Assembly (NCBI GenBank): GCA_018139225.1
Contig: JAGSNX010000001.1
Coordinates: forward strand, 682,001 to 746,000
DNA length: 64,000 nt
Source: Microvirga sp. SRT01
Lineage (GTDB): Bacteria; Pseudomonadota; Alphaproteobacteria; Sphingomonadales; Sphingomonadaceae
Reading direction: 5' to 3'
Shown piece by piece: positions 17,789-26,628 of this stretch. A program made the translations under genes and the position numbers. Each line of letters begins with the position of its first letter. Within the stretch, counting starts at the first letter, position 1. The notes beneath the pieces are model-generated. The model ran no database searches. It saw nothing but the letters and a program-made list of their open reading frames with translations, and was not told the origin of the DNA.

Positions 17789-18028
17789 TCAGCCGCCGTG
17801 CGCGTGGATGATCGGATCGAACGCCTCGGGATCGGCACGAAGCCGTGCGAACTCGCTTTCGTCGATGTCGAAGCGTCGCTGATGTCCGCCGAGATCGCCG
17901 GTGTCATATTCCAGGACGAACCCGCCTCCCTCGCGCCAGGCATGCCACGCCGGGCCCCAGACATTATCGACATCGTTCTTGGGCCGTTTGGGCGTCGGTA
18001 CGATCTTGTCTCCAAAGACCAGCTTCAT
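17789..18028 (-). CDS. Small hypothetical protein (79 aa)
   Basis: Not recognised as a named family. An acidic, Trp-containing soluble protein: MKLVFGDKIVPTPKRPK, then VWGPAWHAWREGGGFVLEYD and a Arg/Asp/Glu-rich C-terminus ending in HAHGG. I chose the ATG at 18028 because GGGAG lies 6 nt upstream; an ATG at 18055, only 2 nt after the stop of the SCPU gene, would add nine residues. Probably co-transcribed with that gene. No signal peptide or membrane segment. Confidence 0.55.
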   Translation of the reverse strand: MKLVFGDKIVPTPKRPKNDVDNVWGPAWHAWREGGGFVLEYDTGDLGGHQRRFDIDESEFARLRADPEAFDPIIHAHGG

Positions 18029-18057
18029 GCCCATCTCCCTGGCATATCGCGCCATCG

Positions 18058-19089
18058 TCAGCGCACCCGATACGATATGCGGATCGCAAAGCTCGACGTC
18101 TTGGCCATGATGCCCCGTGCCCGGACCCTGACATGCGTCACCGCCCGTTCCGACGCGGAATTGCCCGACCCCGGCAGGTACGTCCAGGTCTGGCCATTGT
18201 CGGCAGAGAAGTCGACGTCGTCCCCGGCATCGCTCGCGTCGGTATAGCGCAGGCTCATCGCCGACGCCGGCGATCCTTCCATCAACGTGATCGCAGCGCC
18301 CGTCCATCCGTCGCCGCTGCCCAGCGCGATCGCGCTGCCCTCCGGCGTCGGCACGACGAACTCGACCGGCCCGCCGTCCAGCGGCACGATGTCGGGATTG
18401 GTGAAGCTGACGGACACCGATCCGCGGCTGCCGGGGATCGCCTTCGGGTACGTCGAGCCGTTGACCGGATCCCAGATCGTCGTCGTGCTCATCGCCATCG
18501 TCGCGTTCTGCGGCGTCACGCTCAGCGTCACATCGATCACCGATCGGCCGCTGCCCACATCCGAATCGCCCAGACAGATGCCGAGCAGGCCGATGCCGCC
18601 GTTGCACATGTTCCAGTCCCAATCGATCGTGATCCGGTCTTTGTAGACGCCGACCGGCGGCAGCGTCGCCTCGTCCGGTCGCACGAAGAATGGCAGGTCC
18701 GCAGTGCTGCCGCCGAGCAGGCCCAGTACGTTCAGTAAATTGTTCTGGAGGTAGTTGATCGTCGTCCCCTGCGCGAAAGCATAGGTGCCGCCCGCATCCG
18801 CCGACGCCTTGTACGCGACGCTGCCGCCGCCGGTCCGCAACAGCTTGAACCCGTTCGTGCTGCGGAACGTGGCGCGGATGTAGTTGCCGTTCAGAAGTAC
18901 CAGCAGCGCGGTCCCGCATTGCAAGCCCGCCCGGCTTTGCAGCGCCGGCACAGCCTTCGCCTTCACCGCGCCGGGCGAATAGGTGCCGAGCGACGTGGCG
19001 ACCGTCGACGTCAGCGTACACGCCGCGGCGGGTACCGCGATCAGTGTCGCGGCCAGACCAGTAAGGACGACTAAGATGCGGGAGAACAA
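18058..19089 (-). CDS. Exported protein with spore-coat-U-like (SCPU) N-terminal domain
   Basis: 343 residues with a signal peptide (ILVVLTGLAATLIAVPAAA, cut before CTLTST). Residues about 24-180 resemble a SCPU/Csu-pilin-type domain: an early Cys, LGTYSPGAVKA, LQCGTALLV, a GGTYAFAQ strand and GVYKDRITIDW near the end, which mimics the GxYxDxxxV donor-like strand of that family. The C-terminal half is a second beta-rich domain of unknown type. No chaperone or usher gene is nearby, unlike normal Csu-type clusters. Function beyond a secreted or surface role cannot be given. Confidence 0.65.
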   Translation of the reverse strand: MFSRILVVLTGLAATLIAVPAAACTLTSTVATSLGTYSPGAVKAKAVPALQSRAGLQCGTALLVLLNGNYIRATFRSTNGFKLLRTGGGSVAYKASADAGGTYAFAQGTTINYLQNNLLNVLGLLGGSTADLPFFVRPDEATLPPVGVYKDRITIDWDWNMCNGGIGLLGICLGDSDVGSGRSVIDVTLSVTPQNATMAMSTTTIWDPVNGSTYPKAIPGSRGSVSVSFTNPDIVPLDGGPVEFVVPTPEGSAIALGSGDGWTGAAITLMEGSPASAMSLRYTDASDAGDDVDFSADNGQTWTYLPGSGNSASERAVTHVRVRARGIMAKTSSFAIRISYRVR

Positions 19090-19255
19090 GGCTGAATCCG
19101 TCAGACTGTTGGCGATCCACGGTTCATCACGGCCGCGCGCCTAACGAAAGGTAACTGCCCCGGAGCGGCAACATTCCCGCGCCGGACCCAACCCGCCCCC
19201 GGCGCTGTTCAGCCGTCGCCGCAGTCGCTAGACCGAGGCGAAACAAGGGGGATCA

Positions 19256-21106
19256 ATGTCGACCACTTCCCGGCTCCTGCTCGCCGCCGCCATCATCGCC
19301 ACGCCCGCCACTGCGCAGGTCGCCTCCCCGGTGACCGCGCGCGATCCCGGCCCCGCCGCGCCCGTCCAGTACGACGTCGCCTTCCCCAACGCCGTCCATC
19401 ACGAGGCGCGGATCACCGCGACGTGGCGCAACGTGCCCACAGGCCCCCTGCGCGTGCAGATGGCACGCTCCTCCCCCGGCCGCTACGCGATCCATGAATT
19501 CGCCAAGAACGTCTACGACGTGACCGCCGTCGACGGCACCGGCCGTGCGCTGACGCTGACCCGCACCGACCCCTATGGCTGGAGCGTTTCCGGACACGAC
19601 GGCACCGTCGCGGTTACCTACACACTCTATGGCGATCACGGCGACGGCACCTATGCGCAGATCGACATGACGCACGCGCACCTGAATATGCCGGCGACCT
19701 TCCTGTGGGCGACCGGCTTCGATGCGCAGCCGATCCGCGTTCGCTTCCGCCCCGCCGACCCCAGCTGGAAGATCGCGACGCAACTCCCCGCCGCAAGTGG
19801 TGAAGCAACCACCTTCTGGGCGCCCAATCTCCAGTATTTCATGGATAGCCCAACCGAACTCAGCAATTTCACTCTTCGCGAGTGGCAGGACGCTGGTCGC
19901 ACCTATCGTCTCGCCATGCACCACGACGGCACCGACGCCGATGTCGACCGGTTCGCCGCGAAGGCGAAGAAGGTCGTGCATGCCCAGATTGCGACGTTCG
20001 GCGCGCCGCCCGCCTACGACTTTGGCACCTACACCTTCATCGCCGACTACCTGCCCTACATCACCGGCGACGGGATGGAGCATCGCAACTCGACGATCAT
20101 ATCCGACAAGCGCTCGCTCTACGCCGCCAACGACGCGCAGTTGAACACGCTCAGCCACGAGTTCTTCCACTCCTGGAACGTCGAGCGTATCCGCCCCGCC
20201 GAACTGGAGCCGTTCGACTTCACCCGGGCCAACCCGACGCCGTCCCTGTGGGTCGCGGAGGGCTTCACGCAATATTATGGGCCGCTCGCGATCCGCCGCG
20301 CGGGGGAGATGTCGGTGGACGCTTATCTGGCGACCCTCGGCGGTACGCTCAATGCCGTCCTCAACAGCCCCGCCCGCGCACACGGCGGCCCGAAGGAGAT
20401 GAGCCTGCGCGCGCCTTTCGTCGATGCGGCGAAGGCGATCGATGCGGTCAATCCCAACATCTTCGTGTCCTACTATATCTATGGCGCAACCCTCGCCGCC
20501 GCTCTCGATCTGGAATTGCGCGGCAGGTACTCCGGTCAGTCCCTCGACACCTATATGCGCTTGCTGTGGAAGCGGCATGGCGCGCCCGAAAAGCCCTACA
20601 CGATCGCCGATCTGCGCACCGCGCTGGCGACGCTGACGGGCGACCAAGCGTTCGCCGACCGGTTCTTCGCCAAGTCGGTCGAGGGTAGCGACCTGCCAGA
20701 TTTTGCCGCCCTCCTCGCGCAAGCCGGACTGACGTGGCAAGCCGCCAATCCCGGCGGCGCATGGGTCGGCGCGGCCGACGTGACCGCCGATGGCCCCGCC
20801 GTGACGCTCAGTCAGTCGCCGGCGGCGGGAACCGCACTCTACGCGGCCGGTGTGGAGCGCGGCGACCGCATCATCGCGCTGGGCCGCACGACAGTAACGA
20901 GCGCGCAGGACTGGCAGTCGGCTCTGGGCCGGCTGGAGCCCGGCACGCCGCTGGATATCCGATACGTCCAGCGCGGCAAGGAACGCGCTGCCACGCTCAC
21001 CCCCAACACCGATTCCACGAAGCAGCTTGTCCGCAGCGAGACTGTCGGCAAACCCATCACGGCCAAGCAACGCGCCTTCCGCACGGCTTGGCTAGGCGCG
21101 GAGTAG
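19256..21106 (+). CDS. M61-family metallopeptidase (glycyl aminopeptidase type) with PDZ domain
   Basis: A 616-residue exported zinc peptidase. Seen: a signal peptide ending ATPATAQ, an N-terminal beta-domain, the thermolysin-like zinc site HEFFHSWNVERIRP with the downstream Glu in LWVAEGFTQYYG, and a C-terminal PDZ-like domain (AAGTALYAAGVERGDRIIALG). The HExxHxWN form is the M61 signature; family members remove N-terminal Gly or Ala. An AAGGGGG stretch 6 nt before the ATG supports the start. It is monocistronic. Confidence 0.93.
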   Translation: MSTTSRLLLAAAIIATPATAQVASPVTARDPGPAAPVQYDVAFPNAVHHEARITATWRNVPTGPLRVQMARSSPGRYAIHEFAKNVYDVTAVDGTGRALTLTRTDPYGWSVSGHDGTVAVTYTLYGDHGDGTYAQIDMTHAHLNMPATFLWATGFDAQPIRVRFRPADPSWKIATQLPAASGEATTFWAPNLQYFMDSPTELSNFTLREWQDAGRTYRLAMHHDGTDADVDRFAAKAKKVVHAQIATFGAPPAYDFGTYTFIADYLPYITGDGMEHRNSTIISDKRSLYAANDAQLNTLSHEFFHSWNVERIRPAELEPFDFTRANPTPSLWVAEGFTQYYGPLAIRRAGEMSVDAYLATLGGTLNAVLNSPARAHGGPKEMSLRAPFVDAAKAIDAVNPNIFVSYYIYGATLAAALDLELRGRYSGQSLDTYMRLLWKRHGAPEKPYTIADLRTALATLTGDQAFADRFFAKSVEGSDLPDFAALLAQAGLTWQAANPGGAWVGAADVTADGPAVTLSQSPAAGTALYAAGVERGDRIIALGRTTVTSAQDWQSALGRLEPGTPLDIRYVQRGKERAATLTPNTDSTKQLVRSETVGKPITAKQRAFRTAWLGAE

Positions 21107-21208
21107 CCAGTTCCAGAGCGAACTTGAGCGCTGATGGCACCACGCCCGGCGAAACCGCGGCAAGCGCTTAAACCAGCCCTTGCATACTCGCGGTGAGGCG
21201 CCTCACCA

Positions 21209-21793
21209 TCAGCGCTGCGGCTGGACTCCGGGGGGCATACCGCCCGGGCCGGCGGGGCCGCCGGGCGCGCCGCCGCCCATCATCATCTGTTGCTGCTGCA
21301 TTCGCTGGATCACTTCCTGCGGCAGGAAGTCGAGCAGTTCGATGTCGAAGACCAGCGTCGAGTTCGCGGGGATCGCAGGGCTCGGCGACTTGTCGCCATA
21401 GCCGAGCGCCGCAGGGAGCCACACGCGATACTTCGCGCCCTTGGGCATCAGCTTCAGCGCTTCGGAGAAGCCGGGGACGACGCCGGACACGGGCATCGGC
21501 GTGGGCTGCTGCGACTTGTCGAAGGTGGAGCCGTCGAGCAGCTTGCCCTCGTAATTGATGAGCGCGACATCGGTGTCGGTGGGCTTGGCACCGGCGCCGG
21601 GCTTCAACACCTTGTACTGAAGACCGGAGGCGGTCGTGACCACGCCCCTTGCGCGCGCATTGCGGGTCATCACGTCATCACCCTGACGCGCCAGTGCGAA
21701 GGCGCTGACCAGTGCCAGCGCAAGCCCGATCCACAGATAGATCAGATAGCTACGCTTGACGGGGCGGAGGGGAACAGCGGTGACGGTCGACAT
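21209..21793 (-). CDS. Membrane-anchored FKBP-type peptidyl-prolyl isomerase
   Basis: 194 residues: an N-terminal cytoplasmic stub, one membrane helix (YLIYLWIGLALALVSAFAL, about residues 17-36), then a periplasmic FKBP domain (SGLQYKVLKPGAG, NYEGKLLDGSTFDKS, VVPGFSEALKLMPKGAKYRVWLP-type core, LGYGDKSPSPAIPANSTLVFDIELLD) and a Met/Gln/Gly/Pro-rich tail (QQQQMMMGGGAPGG). It should speed prolyl isomerisation during folding in the envelope. ATG at 21793 chosen; AGGTG lies 5 nt upstream. Confidence 0.92.
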   Translation of the reverse strand: MSTVTAVPLRPVKRSYLIYLWIGLALALVSAFALARQGDDVMTRNARARGVVTTASGLQYKVLKPGAGAKPTDTDVALINYEGKLLDGSTFDKSQQPTPMPVSGVVPGFSEALKLMPKGAKYRVWLPAALGYGDKSPSPAIPANSTLVFDIELLDFLPQEVIQRMQQQQMMMGGGAPGGPAGPGGMPPGVQPQR

Positions 21794-21905
21794 GGAAACA
21801 CCTGGAGTTGGGGGCACCCTAGTCGGCGCCGTCACCGATAATCAGTCTCGAAGTGGAGGAAGTGGAGGCCCTGCGAGGGGTTTCTCCACTTCGCCCGAAG
21901 CGCTT

Positions 21906-22112
21906 TTACCGGGCGCCGTCGCGCTCAGCGCGCTTGCGATCCATCTTGCGCGCACGACGGACGGCCGCGGCACGCTCGCGTGCACGCTTCTCCGACGGCT
22001 TCTCGTAATGACGGCGCAGCTTCATCTCGCGATACACGCCCTCGCGCTGCAGCTTCTTCTTGAGCGCGCGCAGGGCCTGGTCGACATTGTTATCGCGAAC
22101 GATGATCTGCAT
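21906..22112 (-). CDS. rpsU: 30S ribosomal protein S21
   Basis: 68 residues. Seen: [20 protein letters not shown] and the very basic [19 protein letters not shown] region of S21. I prefer the ATG at 22112 over the one 18 nt upstream because S21 begins at MQIIVRDN. A weak stem (21859-21867 with 21884-21892) lies downstream, preceded by a 9-bp direct repeat, but it lacks a T-run and I do not call it a terminator. Confidence 0.96.
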   Translation of the reverse strand: MQIIVRDNNVDQALRALKKKLQREGVYREMKLRRHYEKPSEKRARERAAAVRRARKMDRKRAERDGAR

Positions 22113-22337
22113 AAAACCAATAAGCTCCAACGAATAAAGCGGCCGCGAACCTTGGTTCGCGCCGTGTGACGGCGGCGCTTAGCAGCGCCGTTCCAAAAAA
22201 GCAACTCGAACCGCCCCCATGCACGCCGTGCCGCGGCTGTGCCTGCTGCCCTGTGCGGCGCTTCTCGTGTAGCCGCACCCGCCTCGGCCGTGGACTCCTC
22301 TTGGCCGGGGCCCCGATCCGCCGCTAAGGACGGCGGC

Positions 22338-23768
22338 ATGAACGGCGTCCCCCTTGTCCTGTACAACAGCCTGTCGCGTGCGATCGAAACGTTCGTGCCG
22401 ATCGATCCCACTGATGTCCGCGTCTATTCGTGCGGGCCGACCGTCTACAACTACGCGCATATCGGCAATCTGCGCGCCTACGTCTTCACCGACACGCTGG
22501 GGCGCGTCTTGCGGTGGAAGGGGTGGCCGCTCACCCACATCATCAACATCACCGATGTCGGGCATCTGACCTCGGACGCCGATGCCGGTGACGACAAGAT
22601 GGAGGCTGCGGCGAAGGCGGCGGGGCAGGACATCTGGGCGATCGCCGCGCATTACACGGCGACGTTCAAGCAAAACCTTCGGGACCTCAACATCGTCGAT
22701 CCGTCGCGCTTTCCGCTGGCAACGGATCATGTCGCAGGCATGATCGACTGGGGATCGGCCATCGAGGCGAAGCACTGCTACCGCCTGCCCGACGGCCTGT
22801 ATTTCGATACCGCGAGCGTGCCGGATTACGGCAGCCTCGCGCGGCAGGTCCATGACGAGGGCGAGAGCCGGATCGATCCGGTCGCCGGCAAGCGCAACGC
22901 GGCGGACTTCGCGATCTGGCGTACGTCCACGCCGGGCGAGAACCGGCAGATGGAGTGGGACTCGCCCTGGGGCCGCGGCGCGCCGGGCTGGCACCTCGAA
23001 TGTTCGGTGATGAGCCGCCAGTATCTCGGGCCGAAATTCGACATTCACACCGGCGGCATCGACCACCGCGAGATCCACCACCCCAACGAGATCGCGCAGA
23101 ATCAGGCGATGAGCGGCACCGCCGACACCGGCGCGAATTACTGGCTGCACAACAACTTCCTGGTCGAGCGGGCGGGGAAGATGTCCAAGTCGGCCGGCGG
23201 ATTCAAACGGCTGCAATCATTGGTCGATCGCGGCTTCCACCCGCTGTCGTACCGGCTGATGTGCCTCCAGGCGCATTACCGGTCAGAGATGGAGTTCTCG
23301 TGGGAGGGCCTCGCCGCCGCGCAGACCCGGCTGAAGCGGCTCGTCCAGAGCGTCGAGGCTTTGCGGGCGCGACCGGCGGCACCCTCCGCCGGATCGGCAG
23401 CGGCCTATGTCGAGCGGCTCGATGTGGCGGTGTCGGACGACCTGTCGACGCCGCGCGCGCTGATCGCGCTGGACGAGTTGCTGGCCGACAAGAAGGTTTC
23501 GGCAGGCGATCGGCTGGCGGCGCTGGCCGAGTTCGACGCCGTGCTGGGCCTCGGGCTGGCGACCCTGACGCGCGCCGATCTGCGCACGCGGCCGGCGGAC
23601 GCGACGATCGATGCGGACGGGATCGAGGCGAAGCTGGTGGAGCGGCGCGAAGCGCGCGCGGCGAAGGACTTCGCCCGGTCCGACGCGATCCGGGACGAAC
23701 TGGCGGCGGTGGGTGTCGAGGTGATGGACGGCGACCCGATCGGCTGGGACTGGCGGCCCCTACTTTAG
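22338..23768 (+). CDS. cysS: Cysteine--tRNA ligase
   Basis: Charges tRNA-Cys. 476 residues. Seen: the zinc-Cys/HIGH region YSCGPTVYNYAHIGNLRAY, GWHLECSVMSRQYLG (zinc Cys), FDIHTGGIDHREIHHPNEIA (zinc His), and the KMSK loop as GKMSKSAGGF. The ATG at 22338 gives the standard N-terminus; an open frame upstream to 22239 is Ala/Ser-rich and unlike the family. The 3' end overlaps the convergent M48 gene by 9 nt. Confidence 0.95.
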   Translation: MNGVPLVLYNSLSRAIETFVPIDPTDVRVYSCGPTVYNYAHIGNLRAYVFTDTLGRVLRWKGWPLTHIINITDVGHLTSDADAGDDKMEAAAKAAGQDIWAIAAHYTATFKQNLRDLNIVDPSRFPLATDHVAGMIDWGSAIEAKHCYRLPDGLYFDTASVPDYGSLARQVHDEGESRIDPVAGKRNAADFAIWRTSTPGENRQMEWDSPWGRGAPGWHLECSVMSRQYLGPKFDIHTGGIDHREIHHPNEIAQNQAMSGTADTGANYWLHNNFLVERAGKMSKSAGGFKRLQSLVDRGFHPLSYRLMCLQAHYRSEMEFSWEGLAAAQTRLKRLVQSVEALRARPAAPSAGSAAAYVERLDVAVSDDLSTPRALIALDELLADKKVSAGDRLAALAEFDAVLGLGLATLTRADLRTRPADATIDADGIEAKLVERREARAAKDFARSDAIRDELAAVGVEVMDGDPIGWDWRPLL

Positions 23769-24743
23769 GGGCTGGTCGCGCGTCGCCAGCAGGGGCGGCG
23801 TCCAGTTGCGTCCGGCATCCTTCGGGATGCGTGCGGCCTCGGCATCGATCGCGGCGGCGCGGTCCTTGCTCGACGCGTGCGTGCGGCTGCGGAACAGGCC
23901 GCCGTCGATATCGCCGCCATGCTCTCGCCAGAAGCGCGCAGCGTTGCGCGGATCGTACCCGGCATTGTGGAGGAGCGCGACGGATAGCTGGTCCGCTTCG
24001 TCCTCGGTCCGCCGGAACAGCCGGCCATTGCGCCCGAACTCCGACAGCACGCCCCATTTGACGCCCGCCGCCTCCAGCCGGTTCCGGTGGTGGAGGACGT
24101 TATGCGACAGCTCGTGCGCAACGACGGCGGCGACCTCCGCATCGGTGTAGCGTTCGAGGAAACGGACACCGATCCGCACCGTCGTGCCGTCCGCCTCCGC
24201 CGTCATCTTGGGACCGAGGATCAGTTCGAAATCGGTACGGCAGCCGGGGCTGGCCGGAACGGTCACGCCGCGATCGGCGAGCGTCAGCGCCAGCGGCCGG
24301 TCGGCAGGGCGCGCGGCCAGCACCTTCAGCGTCGCCTCCCGCGTGGCGGAGGTGGGTGGTGTCGCGGACTTCGGCACGGGCGCACCGTCGATCGCGACGA
24401 GGCCGTCGTTGGCGCGCACGCCGGCGGTGGCGGCGGCGCTGCCGGGTACGACCGCCTCCACCGATACGGGGGCAGCGAAGCGGAAGGTGGCGCGCGCGGC
24501 GGGCTGCTCCTCGACCGGATACTGGTCTAGTGTGTGGATCACCAGCCCCGGCGCGGGTGCTCGCCGGTCGCACAAGCCGACGTTGGCGACCGAGAGCCGG
24601 TGGCCGATCGTGGCGAGGCGCAGGTCGGCGGCACGCAACGTCTCTAGGTCGGGAGCCTGAAGGGCAAGCAGGAGGAGCGCGATCATCGCCGCCGCGATAG
24701 CCGTCCCCTGACGTAACGGGAAGCGTCGGCGCGATTGACACAC
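23760..24743 (-). CDS. M48-family zinc metallopeptidase with PDZ-like insert
   Basis: 327 residues. Seen: an N-terminal hydrophobic signal or anchor (GTAIAAAMIALLLLALQAPD), a PDZ-like region (VEAVVPGSAAATAGVRANDGLVAIDG), the zinc site VAAVVAHELSHNVLHH and the third-ligand region RTEDEADQLSVALLHNAG. Likely acts in the periplasm on damaged or misfolded proteins, by analogy with the family. The start is uncertain: GTG at 24743 sits against GGGGGAGG with almost no spacing, and ATG at 24686 is an alternative that would keep most of the hydrophobic segment. Convergent overlap with cysS. Confidence 0.85.
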   Translation of the reverse strand: MCQSRRRFPLRQGTAIAAAMIALLLLALQAPDLETLRAADLRLATIGHRLSVANVGLCDRRAPAPGLVIHTLDQYPVEEQPAARATFRFAAPVSVEAVVPGSAAATAGVRANDGLVAIDGAPVPKSATPPTSATREATLKVLAARPADRPLALTLADRGVTVPASPGCRTDFELILGPKMTAEADGTTVRIGVRFLERYTDAEVAAVVAHELSHNVLHHRNRLEAAGVKWGVLSEFGRNGRLFRRTEDEADQLSVALLHNAGYDPRNAARFWREHGGDIDGGLFRSRTHASSKDRAAAIDAEAARIPKDAGRNWTPPLLATRDQPLK

Positions 24744-24787
24744 CCTCCCCCGCGCCTACACCCGGCCGCGTCAACGAGGGAGGCACT

Positions 24788-25558
24788 GTGAGGGCGGTAA
24801 TCCTGGCCGGCGGGCTCGGCAGCAGGATCGGCGAAGAGACGTCGGTCCGCCCCAAGCCGATGGTCGAGATCGGCGGCATGCCGATCCTGTGGCACATCAT
24901 GAAGATCTACGCGGCGGGCGGGATCAACGACTTCGTGATCTGCCTCGGCTACAAGGGATATGTCATCAAGGAGTTCTTCGCGAACTACTTCCTGCATACC
25001 GCCGACGTGACGATCGACCTCGAAACGAACGCGATCGACGTGCATCACGCGCGCAGCGAGCCGTGGCGGATCACGTTGGTCGAAACCGGCGCGACGACGA
25101 TGACCGGCGGCCGGCTGGCGGCGATCCGGTCGTATCTGACCGAGGGCGAGCCGTTCTGCTTTACCTATGGCGACGGGGTCGCCGACATCGACGTCGCGGA
25201 ACTGGTGGCATTCCACCGCAGCCACGGCCGACGGGCGACGATCACCGCCGTCGCGCCGCCGGGGAGGTTCGGCGCGCTGGAGTTCGACGGCGATCTCGTC
25301 ACCAGCTTTCGCGAGAAGCCGGCTGGCGACGGCGGTCTCATTAACGGCGGGTTCTTCGTCGCCGATCCGTCGGTGCTGGACCTGGTCGAGGGGCCGGACA
25401 CCTTGTGGGAGCAGGAACCGCTCAACGTGCTGGCGGCGGGCGGCGAACTGGTCGCGTTCCGGCATGACGGGTTCTGGCAGCCGATGGATACATTGCGCGA
25501 CAAGCAGCATCTCGAAGAATTGTGGAGCAGCGGCCGGCCACCGTGGAAAAGATGGTGA
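24788..25558 (+). CDS. rfbF: Glucose-1-phosphate cytidylyltransferase (DdhA/RfbF)
   Basis: Makes CDP-glucose from CTP and glucose-1-phosphate, the first step toward CDP-3,6-dideoxyhexoses. 256 residues, the family length. Seen: the nucleotidyltransferase start VILAGGLGSRIGEETSVRPKP, then MVEIGGMPILWHIMK, CLGYKGYVIKEFF and FCFTYGDGVADID. GTG start at 24788 behind GGGAGG. rfbG follows with a one-base TGATG overlap. Together with rfbH on the other strand this fixes the CDP-dideoxyhexose route. Confidence 0.95.
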   Translation: MRAVILAGGLGSRIGEETSVRPKPMVEIGGMPILWHIMKIYAAGGINDFVICLGYKGYVIKEFFANYFLHTADVTIDLETNAIDVHHARSEPWRITLVETGATTMTGGRLAAIRSYLTEGEPFCFTYGDGVADIDVAELVAFHRSHGRRATITAVAPPGRFGALEFDGDLVTSFREKPAGDGGLINGGFFVADPSVLDLVEGPDTLWEQEPLNVLAAGGELVAFRHDGFWQPMDTLRDKQHLEELWSSGRPPWKRW

Positions 25559-26628
25559 TGGACTGGACAGGTCGCCGCGTCTTCGTGACGGGGCATACCG
25601 GCTTCAAAGGCGGCTGGCTGGCGCTATGGTTGCACCGATTGGGGGCGGAGGTCACCGGCTTCGCGCTGCCGCCGCCCACCACGCCCAGCCTGTTCGACGC
25701 GGCGCGGGTAGGCGATGTCGTGCGCCATATAGAGGGCGACATCCGCGATCTGCCGACCCTGCAAGCTGCGATGTCGGAGGCGCGGCCGGACGTCGTCTTC
25801 CACCTCGCCGCGCAACCGCTCGTGCGGCTGTCCTATGACGAGCCTGTCGAAACCTATGCCACGAACGTGATGGGCACCGTCCACACGCTGGAAGCGGCAC
25901 GACGTGCGGGCAGCGTCACGGCGTTCGTCTGCATCACGACCGACAAATGCTACGAGAACCGCGAGTGGGTGTGGCCGTACCGCGAGAGCGATCCGATGGG
26001 CGGCCACGACCCGTACAGCAGCAGCAAGGGTGCGGCGGAGCTGGTCGTCGCCGCCTATCGCCGGTCGTTCTTCGAGCGAGACGGCATCGGCCTAGCCTCG
26101 GTGCGCGCGGGCAACGTCATCGGCGGTGGCGACTGGGCCGCGGACCGGCTCGTTCCGGATCTGGTCCGCGCGTTCGAGATGGGGGTCGCGCCGGCGATCC
26201 GTGCGCCCGACGCGGTGCGGCCGTGGCAGCATGTGCTGGAGGCGCTCGGCGGCTATCTGATGATCGCGGAGCGCTTGCTGGCAAAGGACGCGGGCTTCCC
26301 GGACGCGTGGAACTTCGGGCCGGCGGACGACGATGCCCGGCCGGTGTCGTGGATCGTGGATCGGATGCGCGCCGCTTGGGGCGGAGACGCCGCCGCGCCG
26401 GTCGCATTTGGCGGCGCCGTCCCGCACGAAGCCGGGCTGCTGCGGCTCGACTGTTCGAAGGCGCGGGCGATGCTCGGCTGGCGGCCGGCGCTGCCGCTGG
26501 GCGAGGCGCTCGAATGGATCGTCGACTGGCACCGGCGCACCGCCGCCGGCGAGGACGCGCGTGCAGTGACGCTGGAGCAACTGGCGGACTATTCGGCGCG
26601 GTCGGGGATCGGCATCACGCCGGCCTGA
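25558..26628 (+). CDS. rfbG: CDP-glucose 4,6-dehydratase (DdhB/RfbG)
   Basis: Converts CDP-glucose to CDP-4-keto-6-deoxyglucose. 356 residues. Seen: the SDR Rossmann start RRVFVTGHTGFKGGWLALWL with the GHTGFKG form typical of this family, FHLAAQPLVRLSY, TTDKCYENREW (Thr/Asp/Lys active-site loop), catalytic YSSSK in DPYSSSKGAAEL, and RAGNVIGGGDWAADRLVPD. The start is either ATG 25558 (stop/start overlap with rfbF) or ATG 25552, two codons earlier. The 3' end overlaps the convergent membrane glycosyltransferase gene by 14 nt. Confidence 0.95.
   Translation: MDWTGRRVFVTGHTGFKGGWLALWLHRLGAEVTGFALPPPTTPSLFDAARVGDVVRHIEGDIRDLPTLQAAMSEARPDVVFHLAAQPLVRLSYDEPVETYATNVMGTVHTLEAARRAGSVTAFVCITTDKCYENREWVWPYRESDPMGGHDPYSSSKGAAELVVAAYRRSFFERDGIGLASVRAGNVIGGGDWAADRLVPDLVRAFEMGVAPAIRAPDAVRPWQHVLEALGGYLMIAERLLAKDAGFPDAWNFGPADDDARPVSWIVDRMRAAWGGDAAAPVAFGGAVPHEAGLLRLDCSKARAMLGWRPALPLGEALEWIVDWHRRTAAGEDARAVTLEQLADYSARSGIGITPA

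Noticed and set aside
19253..21070. 605-codon open frame antisense to the M61 peptidase
   Set aside because: The plus strand carries the HEFFHSWN zinc site and a signal peptide; the antisense frame has no recognisable domain.
21859..21892. Terminator after rpsU
   Set aside because: The 9-bp stem has a 16-nt loop and no T-run on the minus strand; the tandem GAAGTGGAG repeat makes the pairing likely by chance.
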